Positions 16,037 to 25,552 of a stretch of 64,000 nucleotides of DNA are shown here, one piece after another. Within the stretch, counting starts at the first letter, position 1; each line of letters opens with the position of its first letter. The stretch spans positions 55,201 to 119,200 of the forward strand of contig JAAFJP010000020.1 in assembly GCA_013298125.1 (NCBI GenBank), written 5' to 3'. A program made the translations under genes and the position numbers. Below the pieces are notes generated by a model. The model saw only the letters and a list, made by a program, of their open reading frames with translations. It was not told where the DNA came from and made no database searches. The stretch comes from Cytophagales bacterium. GTDB taxonomy: Bacteria; Bacteroidota; Bacteroidia; Cytophagales; Spirosomataceae.

Positions 16037-18436
16037 TTAATTCCTCGGTGGTTTCCCTCCATTCAACAAACCCTGCAAACGTTCCAACGTCTTTTTCTCA
16101 CCACAAAGCGAAAGGAAGGCTTCTCTTTCTAAATCCAAAAGATACTGTTCAGTTACATTTTGAGCATAACTCAAATCACCGCCTGAGATAACGTAGGCTA
16201 ATTTATCGGCAATTTTTGCATCGTGTTCTGAAATATAACGTCCCATTTTCATACCTTGAACGCCTGCCTTAAATAGAGCAATTCCTGCCTTACCTTGTAC
16301 ACGGATGTCGGTGCGTTGTTTGGGTTGTGTGTAACCTGCATCTGCCAATTCGATAGCCGCTTGTTTAGCATCGGCAATTAATCTGGCACGACTCACCACT
16401 ATTTCATCTCCACGACGTAAGTAATTCATTTCCAAGGCTTCCTGAGCTGATGTACTTACTTTTGCCGTAGCAATATTCATAAATGCGGCTTGCAAAGTGT
16501 TCAATTCTGGGTCACCCGAGGCGTACAAATCTGAGCAACGAAGAGCCATTTCTTTCGTGCCTCCGCCCGCAGGAATTAGCCCCACTCCTACTTCCACGAG
16601 TCCCATGTAGGTTTCTGCTGTTGCCACCACTCGGTCAGCGTGCAAAGAAATTTCGCAACCGCCTCCCAATGCCAACGTATGCGGAGCAACCACTACTGGA
16701 ATGGACGAATAACGTACTCGCATCATCGTGTTTTGGAACTGAGCAATCATCATGTTTACTTCGTCAAATTCTTGCTCGACGGCATACATGAATAACATCG
16801 CCAAATTTGCCCCTGCTGAAAATGCTTCGGTGCTATCATTTCCGATGACTAAACCTCTGAAATCCTTTTCTGCCAAAGAGATTCCTTTGTGCACGCCTTC
16901 GATTACACCCGCTCCAAACGTGTTCATTTTTGAACGGAATTCTAAACCCAAAATGCCGTCTCCTAAGTCATAGACCGAACTTTCAGCATTTTTCCAAACC
17001 ACATTGTTCGATAAATTTTCAAGAATAATGAATGATTCTGTGCCTGGAATTACTTTGTAGCTTTTGCTTGGAATATCGTAATACAAACGTTTTCCACCTT
17101 CACTTTTATAGAACGTTTTTGCTCCCGAAGCCAACATTTCATTGACCCATTCGGCAGGTTTCATGCCTTCGACAGCCATCAATTCAATCCCTTTTTCGAT
17201 ACCCAAAGCATCCCACGTTTCAAACAAACCTAACTCCCAACCGAAACCTGCACAGATGGCGGAGTCGATGCGATATAGTTCGTCAGAAATCTCTGGCATT
17301 CTGTAAGTTACGTATCTAAAACCGTCTAAAATAGTTTTTCTGTAAAACTCTCCTGCCTTGGTTTTATCGGCTAATAATACCGCAAAACGGTCTTTCAAAG
17401 CTAAGTTTTTCGTCTTTTCAAATACCTCAAATTTTACCTTTTGTGAAGGTTCATATTCAAACGTTTTGAGGTTTAAAGCCAAGATTTCGGATTTACCTCC
17501 TGCACCTTTCACTTTCTTATAAAAACCTTGACCCGTTTTGTCGCCCAACCATTTATTTTCCTGTAATTTTTTCATCATTTCAGGTAAAATAAAAGTATCT
17601 TTCGACTCGTCTGTGGTCAATCCTGCGTAAAGGTTATTTGATACGTTGATAGTAGTATCCAAACCCACTACGTCCGACAAACGGAATGTCCCAGATTTCG
17701 GACGACCTACCACTACGGAAGTCAATTTATCCACTTCCTCAACGGTAAGTCCCATCTGTTCAACCACTTGCATCGTTTTCATCATCGAATACACGCCTAC
17801 ACGGTTGGCAATAAACGCAGGGGTATCTTTACACAAAACGGTAGTTTTTCCGAGGAATCTATCGCCATAGTGCATCAAAAAATCTGTGATTGCTGGGTCA
17901 GTGGCGGGCGTTGGGATAATTTCCAACAATTTCAAATATCTTGGCGGATTAAAGAAGTGCGTTCCACAAAAATGCTTCTGGAAGTCCTCAGAACGCCCTT
18001 CTGCCATCAAATGAATCGGAATTCCCGATGTATTTGAGGTTACTAAGGTTCCCGTTTTACGCAAAGCATCCACTTTTTCATAAAGCGACTTTTTGATGGC
18101 GAGATTCTCCACGATTACCTCAATTACCCAATCATAATTTTTGATTTCAGCGAGGTTATCATCAAAATTTCCCAACTTGACACGGTTCGCAAATGAAGGC
18201 GAATATAGTGCCGCAGGGTTAGTTTTGAGGGTATTTTGGAACGCTTCGTTCACGATACGATTACGCACCGCTGCGTGTTCGGTGGTGAGTCCTTTGGCTT
18301 TTTCGGCATCGTTAGGTTCTTTGGGAACGATGTCCAAAAGCAAGACCTCCACGCCAATATTAGCAAAATGGCAAGCAATACGGCTTCCCATAATTCCTGA
18401 GCCAAGTACGGCTACTTTTCTAATTGAACGGTTCAT
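16037..18436 (-). CDS. fadN: 3-hydroxyacyl-CoA dehydrogenase / enoyl-CoA hydratase, FadN-like
   Basis: 799 residues, the length of Bacillus FadN. Domain order is dehydrogenase first: NAD-binding GSGIMGSR near residue 12, the HFFNPP motif near 155, a C-terminal dehydrogenase region near 190-300, then an enoyl-CoA hydratase/crotonase domain after about 480 with HTLALGGGCEISLHADRVVA and GLVEVGVGLIPAGGGTKE. It hydrates enoyl-CoA and oxidises the hydroxyacyl-CoA, delivering substrate to the thiolase encoded downstream. Confidence 0.9.
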   Translation of the reverse strand: MNRSIRKVAVLGSGIMGSRIACHFANIGVEVLLLDIVPKEPNDAEKAKGLTTEHAAVRNRIVNEAFQNTLKTNPAALYSPSFANRVKLGNFDDNLAEIKNYDWVIEVIVENLAIKKSLYEKVDALRKTGTLVTSNTSGIPIHLMAEGRSEDFQKHFCGTHFFNPPRYLKLLEIIPTPATDPAITDFLMHYGDRFLGKTTVLCKDTPAFIANRVGVYSMMKTMQVVEQMGLTVEEVDKLTSVVVGRPKSGTFRLSDVVGLDTTINVSNNLYAGLTTDESKDTFILPEMMKKLQENKWLGDKTGQGFYKKVKGAGGKSEILALNLKTFEYEPSQKVKFEVFEKTKNLALKDRFAVLLADKTKAGEFYRKTILDGFRYVTYRMPEISDELYRIDSAICAGFGWELGLFETWDALGIEKGIELMAVEGMKPAEWVNEMLASGAKTFYKSEGGKRLYYDIPSKSYKVIPGTESFIILENLSNNVVWKNAESSVYDLGDGILGLEFRSKMNTFGAGVIEGVHKGISLAEKDFRGLVIGNDSTEAFSAGANLAMLFMYAVEQEFDEVNMMIAQFQNTMMRVRYSSIPVVVAPHTLALGGGCEISLHADRVVATAETYMGLVEVGVGLIPAGGGTKEMALRCSDLYASGDPELNTLQAAFMNIATAKVSTSAQEALEMNYLRRGDEIVVSRARLIADAKQAAIELADAGYTQPKQRTDIRVQGKAGIALFKAGVQGMKMGRYISEHDAKIADKLAYVISGGDLSYAQNVTEQYLLDLEREAFLSLCGEKKTLERLQGLLNGGKPPRN

Positions 18437-18442
18437 TGTTTT

Positions 18443-18569
18443 TGGTTGGCTGTCGGCTTTGGGCTATCGGCTGTCGGCAATTAGCTGTCGGCTTTTGGCA
18501 ATTAGCTTTCAATTTTATTAAAAAAACATTTTTGATATTTTCCGACTGCCGATAGCTGACAGCCGAAGA
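18443..18569. repeat. Self-complementary element of the GCCGAAAGC family (upstream of fadN)
   Basis: The left arm is a string of GGCTGTCGGCTTTGGGC, ATCGGCTGTCGGCAATTAGC and TGTCGGCTTTTGGC; the right arm is CCGACTGCCGATAGCTGACA plus GCCGAAGA. It occupies the leader region of the fad operon, so it could lie in its 5' untranslated RNA. Confidence 0.65.
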
Positions 18570-18708
18570 CCGTGTAAAGTTAAGATTTTTTTAAAATGTT
18601 ATGCAAGCATACTATTTTATTTTTTGTTTAAAAGAAAAATTAATATAGAAATAGTGTCATGGTGAGCATTTTATCTATATTTGTTCAATAATACAACATT
18701 CACTCAAC

Positions 18709-19395
18709 ATGAAAAAATTAACGCTTTTATTATACTTTTTAGGGCTTATAAGCATCCAAAGTAATGCTCAACAACCACCAGTATTTGAACAGGGAGGGTC
18801 TGGCACCACGAATTCAGTGCGTTTTCTTAATATAGAAGCCAGCACATACAAAGTGTTAGAAGGAAGCCCTTATATACCCTCAGAAAATTTCTATGAAGGT
18901 TCTGTAATGCCTGTTGGAACAAATACGAAGTGGTCTGGTGGCTATATGTTGAGGCTCAATACTTATTCTAATCAATTAGAAATGAATGAGTCTGGGGTCA
19001 TTAAAGCAATTTATCCTAATTACATAAAAGGCTTTAAAATAGGTGAAGCAGTATATTTCTCGGGTTATCCAGCCGTGGATAAACTCGATAAAAATTCCTA
19101 CTTCCAGTTACTTTATAATGGCAAAGTTAAGTTGCTAAAAAATACAACAACATTAATGAAAGAAGTTAGGTCACACGACGATGTTAAGCAAGGGGATAAA
19201 TTCGATACATCCTTCTATTATTATATTCTTGAAAACGAGAAAATGACCAAGGTTTTTCCAAACAAAAAGGCACTCTTAAAAACTATCCCATCGGCTAAAC
19301 TTAGTGCTGTTGAGGGATTCATCAATGAAAAAGGTTTCAAATTTAAAGCGGAAGGGGATTTCGTTGAAGCGATAAAATTTTATGATTCATTATAA
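18709..19395 (+). CDS. Hypothetical secreted protein
   Basis: 228 residues with a Sec signal peptide (MKKLTLLLYFLGLISIQSNA, cut before QQPP). The mature part is mixed alpha/beta with no recognised domain; IKGFKIGEAVYFSGYPAVDK and LLYNGKVKLLKNTTTLMKEV read like the beta-strand-rich repeats of outer-membrane-associated proteins. No lipobox. It precedes prfC but the 78-base gap holds a separate promoter, so it is probably a single gene. Confidence 0.65.
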   Translation: MKKLTLLLYFLGLISIQSNAQQPPVFEQGGSGTTNSVRFLNIEASTYKVLEGSPYIPSENFYEGSVMPVGTNTKWSGGYMLRLNTYSNQLEMNESGVIKAIYPNYIKGFKIGEAVYFSGYPAVDKLDKNSYFQLLYNGKVKLLKNTTTLMKEVRSHDDVKQGDKFDTSFYYYILENEKMTKVFPNKKALLKTIPSAKLSAVEGFINEKGFKFKAEGDFVEAIKFYDSL

Positions 19396-19445
19396 AATTT
19401 CGTTCTCCATTTTTACCCCAATACTACACTTTATTTTTTTATCCG

Positions 19446-19453
19446 TAATTTTG
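19446..19453 (+). promoter_or_regulatory. -7 promoter box of prfC
   Basis: Perfect TAATTTTG, 20 bases before the prfC ATG. Confidence 0.5.
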
Positions 19454-19473
19454 CACCTCAATTTTATGCAGCA

Positions 19474-21072
19474 ATGACTATTCAAGAAGAAATACACAAA
19501 CGCCGAACCTTCGGAATTATCTCTCATCCCGATGCGGGCAAAACCACGCTCACGGAAAAACTCTTACTTTTTGGGGGTGCTATCCAGACGGCGGGGGCAG
19601 TAAAATCTAACAAAATTAAAAAAGGGGCAACGTCAGATTTCATGGAAATTGAACGCCAAAGAGGAATCTCGGTGGCTACTTCGGTGATGACCTTTGAATA
19701 TAATGACCTTAAAATCAATATCTTAGACACCCCAGGTCACAAAGATTTTGCGGAAGATACTTACCGTACTTTAACGGCTGTCGATTCTGTAATCTTGGTA
19801 ATTGACTGTGTGAAAGGCGTAGAGGAACAGACGGAAAAATTGATGGAAGTGTGCAGGATGAGAAATACGCCCGTGATTATTTTTATCAATAAAATGGATA
19901 GAGAAGGGCAATATCCCTTTGATTTATTGGATGAATTAGAGCAAAAACTCAGTATCAAAGTTCGCCCGCTGACTTGGCCCATCAATATTGGGATGAATTT
20001 CAAGGGCGTTTATAATCTCTTTGAAAAGTCTTTGAATTTGTTTAATGCCAATAAAACTAAGATTGAGAAGGAGGTTTTGGCAGTAGATATTTGGTCGGAT
20101 GAATTGGATAAAAAAGTAGGTAAAAAAGATGCCGACCAATTGCGTGAGGACGTTGAATTAATTGAAGGTGTTTATGGTGATTTTGACCGTGAAACCTATC
20201 TATCGGGTGAAATTGCCCCTGTTTTCTTTGGTTCGGCGGTGAATAATTTTGGCGTGCAGGAGTTGTTGGACACCTTCACAGAAATCGCTCCAAGTACACA
20301 ACCACGCCAAACGGATGTACGTGTGGTTGAACCCATGGAAAAGAAATTCTCTGGATTTATCTTTAAAATTCACGCTAACCTCGACCCAAAACATCGTGAC
20401 AGAATTGCCTTTTTGCGGGTATGTTCAGGGACTTTTGAGCGTAATAAATTTTACAAACACGTTCGTTTGGATAAAAATCTTCGTTTCAATAATCCTTATA
20501 CTTTCATGGCTCAGGATAAGGAAGTTATCGAAGAGGGTTTCCCAGGCGATGTAGTAGGTTTGTATGATACGGGGAACTTCAAAATTGGCGATACTATGAC
20601 CGAAGGCGAGAGCCTCCAATATCAAGGAATCCCAAGTTTTTCACCTGAGATTTTTAAGGAATTGATGAACCTCGACCCGATGAAGTCTAAGCAATTGGAG
20701 AAAGGAATTATGCAATTGACGGATGAAGGCGTGGCTCAATTATTCCTACAACCACAATTAGGAAATCGTAAAATTGTGGGAACGGTTGGAGAACTTCAAT
20801 ACGAGGTAATTCAGTACAGATTGGAACACGAATACGGAGCAAAATGCCGTTTCGACCATCGTGACATATCAAAAGCTTGTTGGATAACATCAGAAGACCC
20901 GAAGAAATTAGCGGAGTTTGTCAGACTGAAAGGTCAAAACATCGCCCAAGATAAAGATGAAAATTATGTATTCTTGGCAGAATCAGATTGGATTTTGAGG
21001 ATGAATATTCAGAATAATCCAGATATTCAATTTCACTTTACTTCGGAGTTTAAAAGGGCAGTTGAAGCATAA
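19474..21072 (+). CDS. prfC: Peptide chain release factor 3
   Basis: 532 residues, the normal RF3 length. GTPase motifs: G1 [19 protein letters not shown] (about 17-35), G3 DTPGH, G4 NKMDRE. Then an EF-Tu-like domain II ([20 protein letters not shown]) and the RF3-specific C-terminal domain ([20 protein letters not shown]). RF3 recycles RF1 and RF2 after peptide release and enforces decoding quality. Confidence 0.96.
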   Translation: MTIQEEIHKRRTFGIISHPDAGKTTLTEKLLLFGGAIQTAGAVKSNKIKKGATSDFMEIERQRGISVATSVMTFEYNDLKINILDTPGHKDFAEDTYRTLTAVDSVILVIDCVKGVEEQTEKLMEVCRMRNTPVIIFINKMDREGQYPFDLLDELEQKLSIKVRPLTWPINIGMNFKGVYNLFEKSLNLFNANKTKIEKEVLAVDIWSDELDKKVGKKDADQLREDVELIEGVYGDFDRETYLSGEIAPVFFGSAVNNFGVQELLDTFTEIAPSTQPRQTDVRVVEPMEKKFSGFIFKIHANLDPKHRDRIAFLRVCSGTFERNKFYKHVRLDKNLRFNNPYTFMAQDKEVIEEGFPGDVVGLYDTGNFKIGDTMTEGESLQYQGIPSFSPEIFKELMNLDPMKSKQLEKGIMQLTDEGVAQLFLQPQLGNRKIVGTVGELQYEVIQYRLEHEYGAKCRFDHRDISKACWITSEDPKKLAEFVRLKGQNIAQDKDENYVFLAESDWILRMNIQNNPDIQFHFTSEFKRAVEA

Positions 21073-21114
21073 AAAAGAGGTCAGACGATTTGGATTGTCT
21101 GACCTCTTTTTTTT
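21072..21114. terminator. Bidirectional terminator after prfC
   Basis: A 15-bp stem AAAAAGAGGTCAGAC / GTCTGACCTCTTTTT with a T run, between convergent genes; it begins within the prfC stop and ends within the stop codon of the opposing lipoprotein gene. Confidence 0.9.
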
Positions 21115-21589
21115 ATTGCTTTACGTAATTAATATTTACATCCAAAGCTGTAATTTTATTTTTAGCTTGTAAAAATGTTTGAACATCTGGATCACTTGGG
21201 TCTCCAAAGGATTCTATATATTTAAAATATTGATCCTTATTCCAACTAAGCGTAAGGTTATTTCCACTCACTTTTGCGGTAAAAGTGACTGCCTGAGTTC
21301 CTTCTCCAATAGTTAAACTCGTACCTGAAAGTGTGTATTTACCAGTATTTCCATCAATAATCACTTTCCCATCAGCAGTAAATTCTGTTATTGAGTTATC
21401 GGCGGGTTCAGTCAGGTCTTGGGTAGAAGTTTTCCCATTATCAGTTACTGTTAATTTCCCTGTAATGCCATTTTGTTTCCACTTTCCTGTTAATAATGCA
21501 GGCGTTACTTCATCGCTTTTTTTACAACTAAATACAAAAAACAGTACAGAGATAAAAAGCAAATTTCTAAAAATCATTAAATTCTTCAT
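21113..21589 (-). CDS. Lipocalin-like lipoprotein, copy A
   Basis: 158 residues. Lipoprotein signal with lipobox FVFSC (about residues 18-22), then a lipocalin-like beta-barrel of about 120 residues beginning LLTGKWKQNGITGKLTV and containing ITEFTADGKVIIDGNTGKYT. Such small lipoproteins are common in Bacteroidetes outer membranes; ligand unknown. It is a paralogue of the next gene upstream on the same strand. Confidence 0.75.
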   Translation of the reverse strand: MKNLMIFRNLLFISVLFFVFSCKKSDEVTPALLTGKWKQNGITGKLTVTDNGKTSTQDLTEPADNSITEFTADGKVIIDGNTGKYTLSGTSLTIGEGTQAVTFTAKVSGNNLTLSWNKDQYFKYIESFGDPSDPDVQTFLQAKNKITALDVNINYVKQ

Positions 21590-21619
21590 GATACAAATTG
21601 TTTAGGTTGAATTAATTAT

Positions 21620-21627
21620 CAAATATA
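21620..21627 (-). promoter_or_regulatory. -7 promoter box of lipocalin-like copy A
   Basis: Perfect TATATTTG on the minus strand, 31 bases upstream of the start codon. Confidence 0.45.
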
Positions 21628-21691
21628 AAACCTTGATTTTCAAGAAGAAAGAATAATGTGTAAATATTAGCAAACGGTCATTTCATTTTCA

Positions 21692-22183
21692 TTACTTTGC
21701 ATAACTCACCGTATAGTCTGGTAAAGTAGCAGTGGCTTTATTTTTAAGAATATCTCTTGTCGTGGCATCGGTGGTATCATAATATCTTTCCATATACTTA
21801 ATAAACTGGTCTTTGGTAAACGAAAGAGTCATTTCAGAAGAGGTTAGTTTAGAAATAGTGAAATCAATCGTGGGTAATCCTGTACCATAATTTAGCACTG
21901 CCGATGTACCCGTGATAGTATATTTCACTTGATTCCCTTCATAAATTACTATTCCATCGGCTTTGAATTCGATAGTTGAACCATCTGCCCCATCGTTTAA
22001 ATCCAAGGTTTTTGTTTGTCCATTTGATGTATAAGTCAGTTTCCCAGTTGTGGCTTTATGATTCCATTTACCTGTGAGTGTGGAAGTTGAAGGCGTTACG
22101 GCTTCGTCTTTTTTACTACAACTAACAATAAAAAGAAGGGATAAAATAACAAGAAGTCTTGGGGTATTGAATAGCATTTTCAT
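21692..22183 (-). CDS. Lipocalin-like lipoprotein, copy B
   Basis: 163 residues from MKMLFNTPRLLVILSLLFIV with lipobox FIVSC; an alternative ATG lies two codons further in. The in-frame ATG at 22228 precedes a non-signal extension and is not used. The fold follows copy A: TLTGKWNHKATTGKLTYTSN, FKADGIVIYEGNQVKYTITG, LSFTKDQFIKYMERYYDTTD. The two genes are clearly duplicates, separated by 102 bases and probably transcribed separately. Confidence 0.75.
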   Translation of the reverse strand: MKMLFNTPRLLVILSLLFIVSCSKKDEAVTPSTSTLTGKWNHKATTGKLTYTSNGQTKTLDLNDGADGSTIEFKADGIVIYEGNQVKYTITGTSAVLNYGTGLPTIDFTISKLTSSEMTLSFTKDQFIKYMERYYDTTDATTRDILKNKATATLPDYTVSYAK

Positions 22184-22250
22184 GACGTTTGGGGTGATTT
22201 TGAATGAATTTTTATGGAAATAGAGCAAAAATCATGCCTGTCAATTGATA

Positions 22251-22284
22251 ACAAAAAAGGCGAGAATAAATCTCGCCTTTTTTG
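22251..22284 (-). terminator. Terminator downstream of the beta-barrel gene
   Basis: Stem AAAAAAGGCGAGA / TCTCGCCTTTTTT with a 4-base loop, 16 bases after the stop at 22300. Confidence 0.85.
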
Positions 22285-22299
22285 TTTATTTCGTTAATA

Positions 22300-22791
22300 T
22301 TAGTTGTTGAATCTGAATGAAACGCCTATTCCAAACATATTAGGAAATCCTGATGAACTTTGGTTTAAATTAATAAAGTACTCACCATAAGCACCTACTT
22401 TATCATTGAACATAAATCTTAATCCAATAGGTAAAGCAAATCCTACTCCGTAGCCCGAAACCAAGACTTTACCAACCTGTCCCCCTACATAAGGATCAAG
22501 CGTTCTGTCGTCTCTTACGCCAAACGCTTCTCCCAAGTGATAAGTTACTCGACCTCCAATATAAGATTCTCCATCGGCACCAGAGATTACATTTATAAAA
22601 TTTCCACCAACACTTACATTGGGTGCTACCCCAAAATCAACACCAGCTCTGATGAAGGTATATCCACTTGGAAAATATAATCCTCCACTTCCCAGAACAT
22701 CGCCTCTATCCATAAATTGGGCTTGTGTAGAGAATGAAACTGCGAAGAATAAGCAAAGAATGGTAGTAAGTTTAATCATTGTTTTTTTCAT
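22300..22791 (-). CDS. Small outer-membrane beta-barrel protein, copy A
   Basis: 163 residues with a Sec signal peptide (cut near STQAQF) and about eight amphipathic strands ending in FGIGVSFRFNN, an aromatic C-terminal strand typical of outer-membrane barrels. Gly-rich turns such as DPYVGGQVGKVLVSGYGVGF. The family is probably OmpA-like/porin-type 'outer membrane beta-barrel'; function unknown. Shares layout and the YHLGE/YHFGE motif with the gene upstream. Confidence 0.7.
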   Translation of the reverse strand: MKKTMIKLTTILCLFFAVSFSTQAQFMDRGDVLGSGGLYFPSGYTFIRAGVDFGVAPNVSVGGNFINVISGADGESYIGGRVTYHLGEAFGVRDDRTLDPYVGGQVGKVLVSGYGVGFALPIGLRFMFNDKVGAYGEYFINLNQSSSGFPNMFGIGVSFRFNN

Positions 22792-22947
22792 TTTGACTTA
22801 GGATTTATTTTTGTTAGAAATAAGAAAAATATAAATTACTTACGAATTTATCATTATTTTGGTTTCTACCCACATTTTCACGTGATAGATTCTACTTTAA
22901 CTCCATTTTTTATCATTTGTTCAATATAAACTTGAGATGCAAATATA

Positions 22948-22987
22948 AAAAAAAGAGCTAATCTTTTCAGATTAACTCTTTTTTAAA
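22948..22987 (-). terminator. Terminator downstream of beta-barrel copy B
   Basis: Imperfect stem AAAAGAGCTAATC / GATTAACTCTTTT with a T run, 18 bases after the stop at 23005. Confidence 0.7.
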
Positions 22988-23004
22988 TGAGTAAACGGTA
23001 GTGT

Positions 23005-23499
23005 TTAGAATTTCAATGCAACACCAACTTTTAAAGTGGCAGCTCCTGCACCTAATTCTGCAACGCCTCCAAGATTATCCGAAAACCAATATCTTGCTCC
23101 AACGTGTCCTTGAAAGAAAATTCCACTTGTTCCGAAACCTCCAAAAGCAGTTCCAGGCCAAGACAAATAGCCTAATCCAAGACCTGCATAAGGATCTAAT
23201 TTATCACCTGTTTTTAATAGCTCACCAAAATGGTAAGAACCTCTACCTGCAATGTAGAGTAATCCACCAGAGCCATAAAGAGACCCTAAGCCGATATAAT
23301 CAACACTGGCACCAGCACTAATGGCATCAGTGAAACCATGCTCAAACGAACCTCCGAAACCAAGGCTACCAAAACCATTACCTAAGCCAATGGTGGCATT
23401 AACTAAATTGTCTCCTTGCTTATACGCTTGTGAAAAGCCTTTGTAAGAAGTGGTTAGCAAAAGAGCTAAAAGGAAGGAAAAAGTTAGTAATTTTTTCAT
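23005..23499 (-). CDS. Small outer-membrane beta-barrel protein, copy B
   Basis: 164 residues from MKKLLTFSFLLALLLTTSYK with signal cleavage near GFSQA. The first ATG at 23544 gives a poor signal peptide, so 23499 is used. The barrel body is Gly-rich (GLGNGFGSLGFGGSFEHGF) and ends LKVGVALKF. Motifs RGSYHFGELLKTGDKLDPYA parallel RVTYHLGEAFGVRDDRTLDP in copy A, marking them as paralogues. Confidence 0.7.
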   Translation of the reverse strand: MKKLLTFSFLLALLLTTSYKGFSQAYKQGDNLVNATIGLGNGFGSLGFGGSFEHGFTDAISAGASVDYIGLGSLYGSGGLLYIAGRGSYHFGELLKTGDKLDPYAGLGLGYLSWPGTAFGGFGTSGIFFQGHVGARYWFSDNLGGVAELGAGAATLKVGVALKF

Positions 23500-23587
23500 G
23501 TTACAAAAAATTAAGGGTTGAAAAATTGATTTAGTGATAATCACATTACTGGTATTTTTTTAAGAGTACCATAAATAATTATGCGTG

Positions 23588-23618
23588 CAAAGTAAATACT
23601 TTTTATGAATACAACAAA
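23588..23618 (-). promoter_or_regulatory. Promoter of beta-barrel copy B
   Basis: On the minus strand TTTG (23615-23618), 19 bases, TTACTTTG (23588-23595), one base off consensus. A leader of about 80 bases follows. Confidence 0.6.
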
Positions 23619-23671
23619 TCTAAACTTAGTAAGCGGTCATTAGATTTCGTATGTGGTAAATTTTTAAATGC

Positions 23672-23708
23672 AAAAAGCGGTCATTTGAATTAGCAAATGA
23701 CCGCTTTC
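23672..23708 (-). terminator. Terminator of the permease gene
   Basis: Stem AAAGCGGTCATTTG / CAAATGACCGCTTT with a 6-base loop, about 20 bases after the permease stop. One arm resembles two other copies of CGGTCATT in the neighbourhood (21673, 23633). Confidence 0.8.
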
Positions 23709-23728
23709 TACCACAAAATCAAATATAT

Positions 23729-25180
23729 CTATTCTGATTTATTCAAATTACTTCTACTTCTACTATAAACGAAGTAAACGATAATTCCTAATGTACTCCA
23801 AATCAAGAAGGCTCTCCAAGTGGCTGCCTGTGCTTGAGTCATTAATAACAAGTTAAAAATAACACCCATTGGTGCAACGAAATGAATTAACGGAGCTTTG
23901 TATGGACGTTCGATATCTGGTTGTTGATAACGTAACAACAAAACCGCTCCCGAAATCATGGCAAAGGCTAAAAGCGTACCCATCGAACACATTTCTGATA
24001 CTTTGTCGATTGGTGTCAAGGCTGAAACGATTGATACTACCAAACCAATCAATATCGTACTCTTCCAAGGTGTTTTATATTCTGGGTGAATGGTATTGAA
24101 GAATTTTGGCAATAAACCATCTTTCGCCATACCCAAGAAAATACGACTTTGACCTAACATCATCACCAGCATAACAGACGTAAGACCTGCCACTGCCGCA
24201 ATCGTGATAATGAACACTGCCCAAGGTAAACCTGCATCAGCAAAGGCGGCTGCCACGGGTGCTTTCAAATCAAGGGTATCGTATTTTACCATACCAGTCA
24301 ATACCAACGAAACTAAGATATAAAGAATCGTACACACCACTAAGGATGCAATAATGGCAAATGGAACGTCTTTACGAGGATTGATGGCTTCGCCCGCTTG
24401 CGTAGAAACTGCATCAAAACCTATATAAGCAAAGAATACTACGGTTGCGGCGGTCATTACACCTCCAAAACCAAAGTGCATTTTTCCATCAGCTCCCATG
24501 GCTGGGTCTGGAATAAATGGATGCCAGTTTTCTACTTTGATATAAAATGCCCCTACAACAATTACGAATATTACAACTGCCAATTTTATCATTACGATAA
24601 TATTATTAGCTTTGGCTGATTCTTGAATACCTCTTACTAAAACGATAGTTACTAACCATGTAATAATAAAAGCCGCCAAGTTAAAGGCAGGTACTGGACC
24701 TTCAACACCCAATTTTTCACCCGCAGTATAAGGGTCGTTCATTAAACTGACGGGCAGTTCGACTCCAAAGAGATGGACGAGTTTTTCAAAATAGCCTGAC
24801 CAAGCCACCGCAACAGTGGTTGCACCCATCATGTATTCCAAAATCAAGTTCCAACCGATAAGCCACGCAAAGATTTCACCAACTGTTCCGTAAGAATACG
24901 CATAAGCTGAACCTTCAACGGGAAGAATCGAAGAAAATTCTGCGTAACAAAGTGAGGCAAATGTACACCCAATTGCCGCAATGATAAAGGCAAGTGCCAA
25001 AGCGGGTCCAGCGTGGTTGTGGGCGGCTATACCTGTGAGCGTAAAAATACCTCCACCGATGATTGCACCAATACCCAGCGAGGTTAGTCCCCACTTGGTA
25101 AGCACTCTTTTTAATTCTGATTTTTTCATGTCAGCTTCGTAGGCTGCCATCGGCTTTTTACGCCAAATACTGTTGTCCAT
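23729..25180 (-). CDS. APC-family amino-acid permease
   Basis: 483 residues, about 12 predicted membrane helices. Conserved helix-1 motif GIGAIIGGGIFTLTG (about 35-49) and YAEFSSILPVEGSAYAYSYG in helix 3 are typical of the cationic amino-acid transporter branch. The position of the start is supported by MDNSIWRKKPM, a typical cytoplasmic head of this subgroup. Substrate is not determined by sequence; cationic amino acids are likely. Confidence 0.85.
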   Translation of the reverse strand: MDNSIWRKKPMAAYEADMKKSELKRVLTKWGLTSLGIGAIIGGGIFTLTGIAAHNHAGPALALAFIIAAIGCTFASLCYAEFSSILPVEGSAYAYSYGTVGEIFAWLIGWNLILEYMMGATTVAVAWSGYFEKLVHLFGVELPVSLMNDPYTAGEKLGVEGPVPAFNLAAFIITWLVTIVLVRGIQESAKANNIIVMIKLAVVIFVIVVGAFYIKVENWHPFIPDPAMGADGKMHFGFGGVMTAATVVFFAYIGFDAVSTQAGEAINPRKDVPFAIIASLVVCTILYILVSLVLTGMVKYDTLDLKAPVAAAFADAGLPWAVFIITIAAVAGLTSVMLVMMLGQSRIFLGMAKDGLLPKFFNTIHPEYKTPWKSTILIGLVVSIVSALTPIDKVSEMCSMGTLLAFAMISGAVLLLRYQQPDIERPYKAPLIHFVAPMGVIFNLLLMTQAQAATWRAFLIWSTLGIIVYFVYSRSRSNLNKSE

Positions 25181-25316
25181 AGATTTTGTTAGTTTGTGTG
25201 AGTTTTTAGATTATCACAATAAAAGATTGTATAATGATTAGTTGATAAAATAATATTTCGTGAAATTATCCTTCAAGATACTTAATGTTTTGTCTAATTA
25301 TTTCTTTTAAGCATAA

Positions 25317-25349
25317 AAAAGGGCAAAGTCATATTGGCTTTGCCCTTTT
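25317..25349 (-). terminator. Terminator of the BrnTA-like operon
   Basis: Stem AAAAGGGCAAAG / CTTTGCCCTTTT, 14 bases after the antitoxin stop. Confidence 0.85.
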
Positions 25350-25363
25350 CTGGCAATATTTTT

Positions 25364-25552
25364 TTAATTAATTACTAATTCTGTACGCTTTTGTTTTTCA
25401 GATTCTAGCCTGAATACATCGTCAATCGAAAGAAATGGTTGTTTGTGGGCTACGAATCGTTTGCCCTTTTCCTGCATTTCTTCATCGGAGTGAAGATTTT
25501 TAATTATCCTCACGGTCTTTGCTGTTTGTGATTTTTTCTCGATTGATTTCAT
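25364..25552 (-). CDS. BrnA-like antitoxin (putative)
   Basis: 62 residues from MKSIEKKSQTAKTVRIIKNL, with a polar helical region and SIDDVFRLESEKQKRTELVI. A longer open frame starting at 25753 runs inside the toxin gene and is rejected. The gene overlaps the end of the BrnT-like gene by 53 bases, an arrangement usual for toxin-antitoxin pairs. The antitoxin assignment rests on position more than on sequence. Confidence 0.6.
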   Translation of the reverse strand: MKSIEKKSQTAKTVRIIKNLHSDEEMQEKGKRFVAHKQPFLSIDDVFRLESEKQKRTELVIN

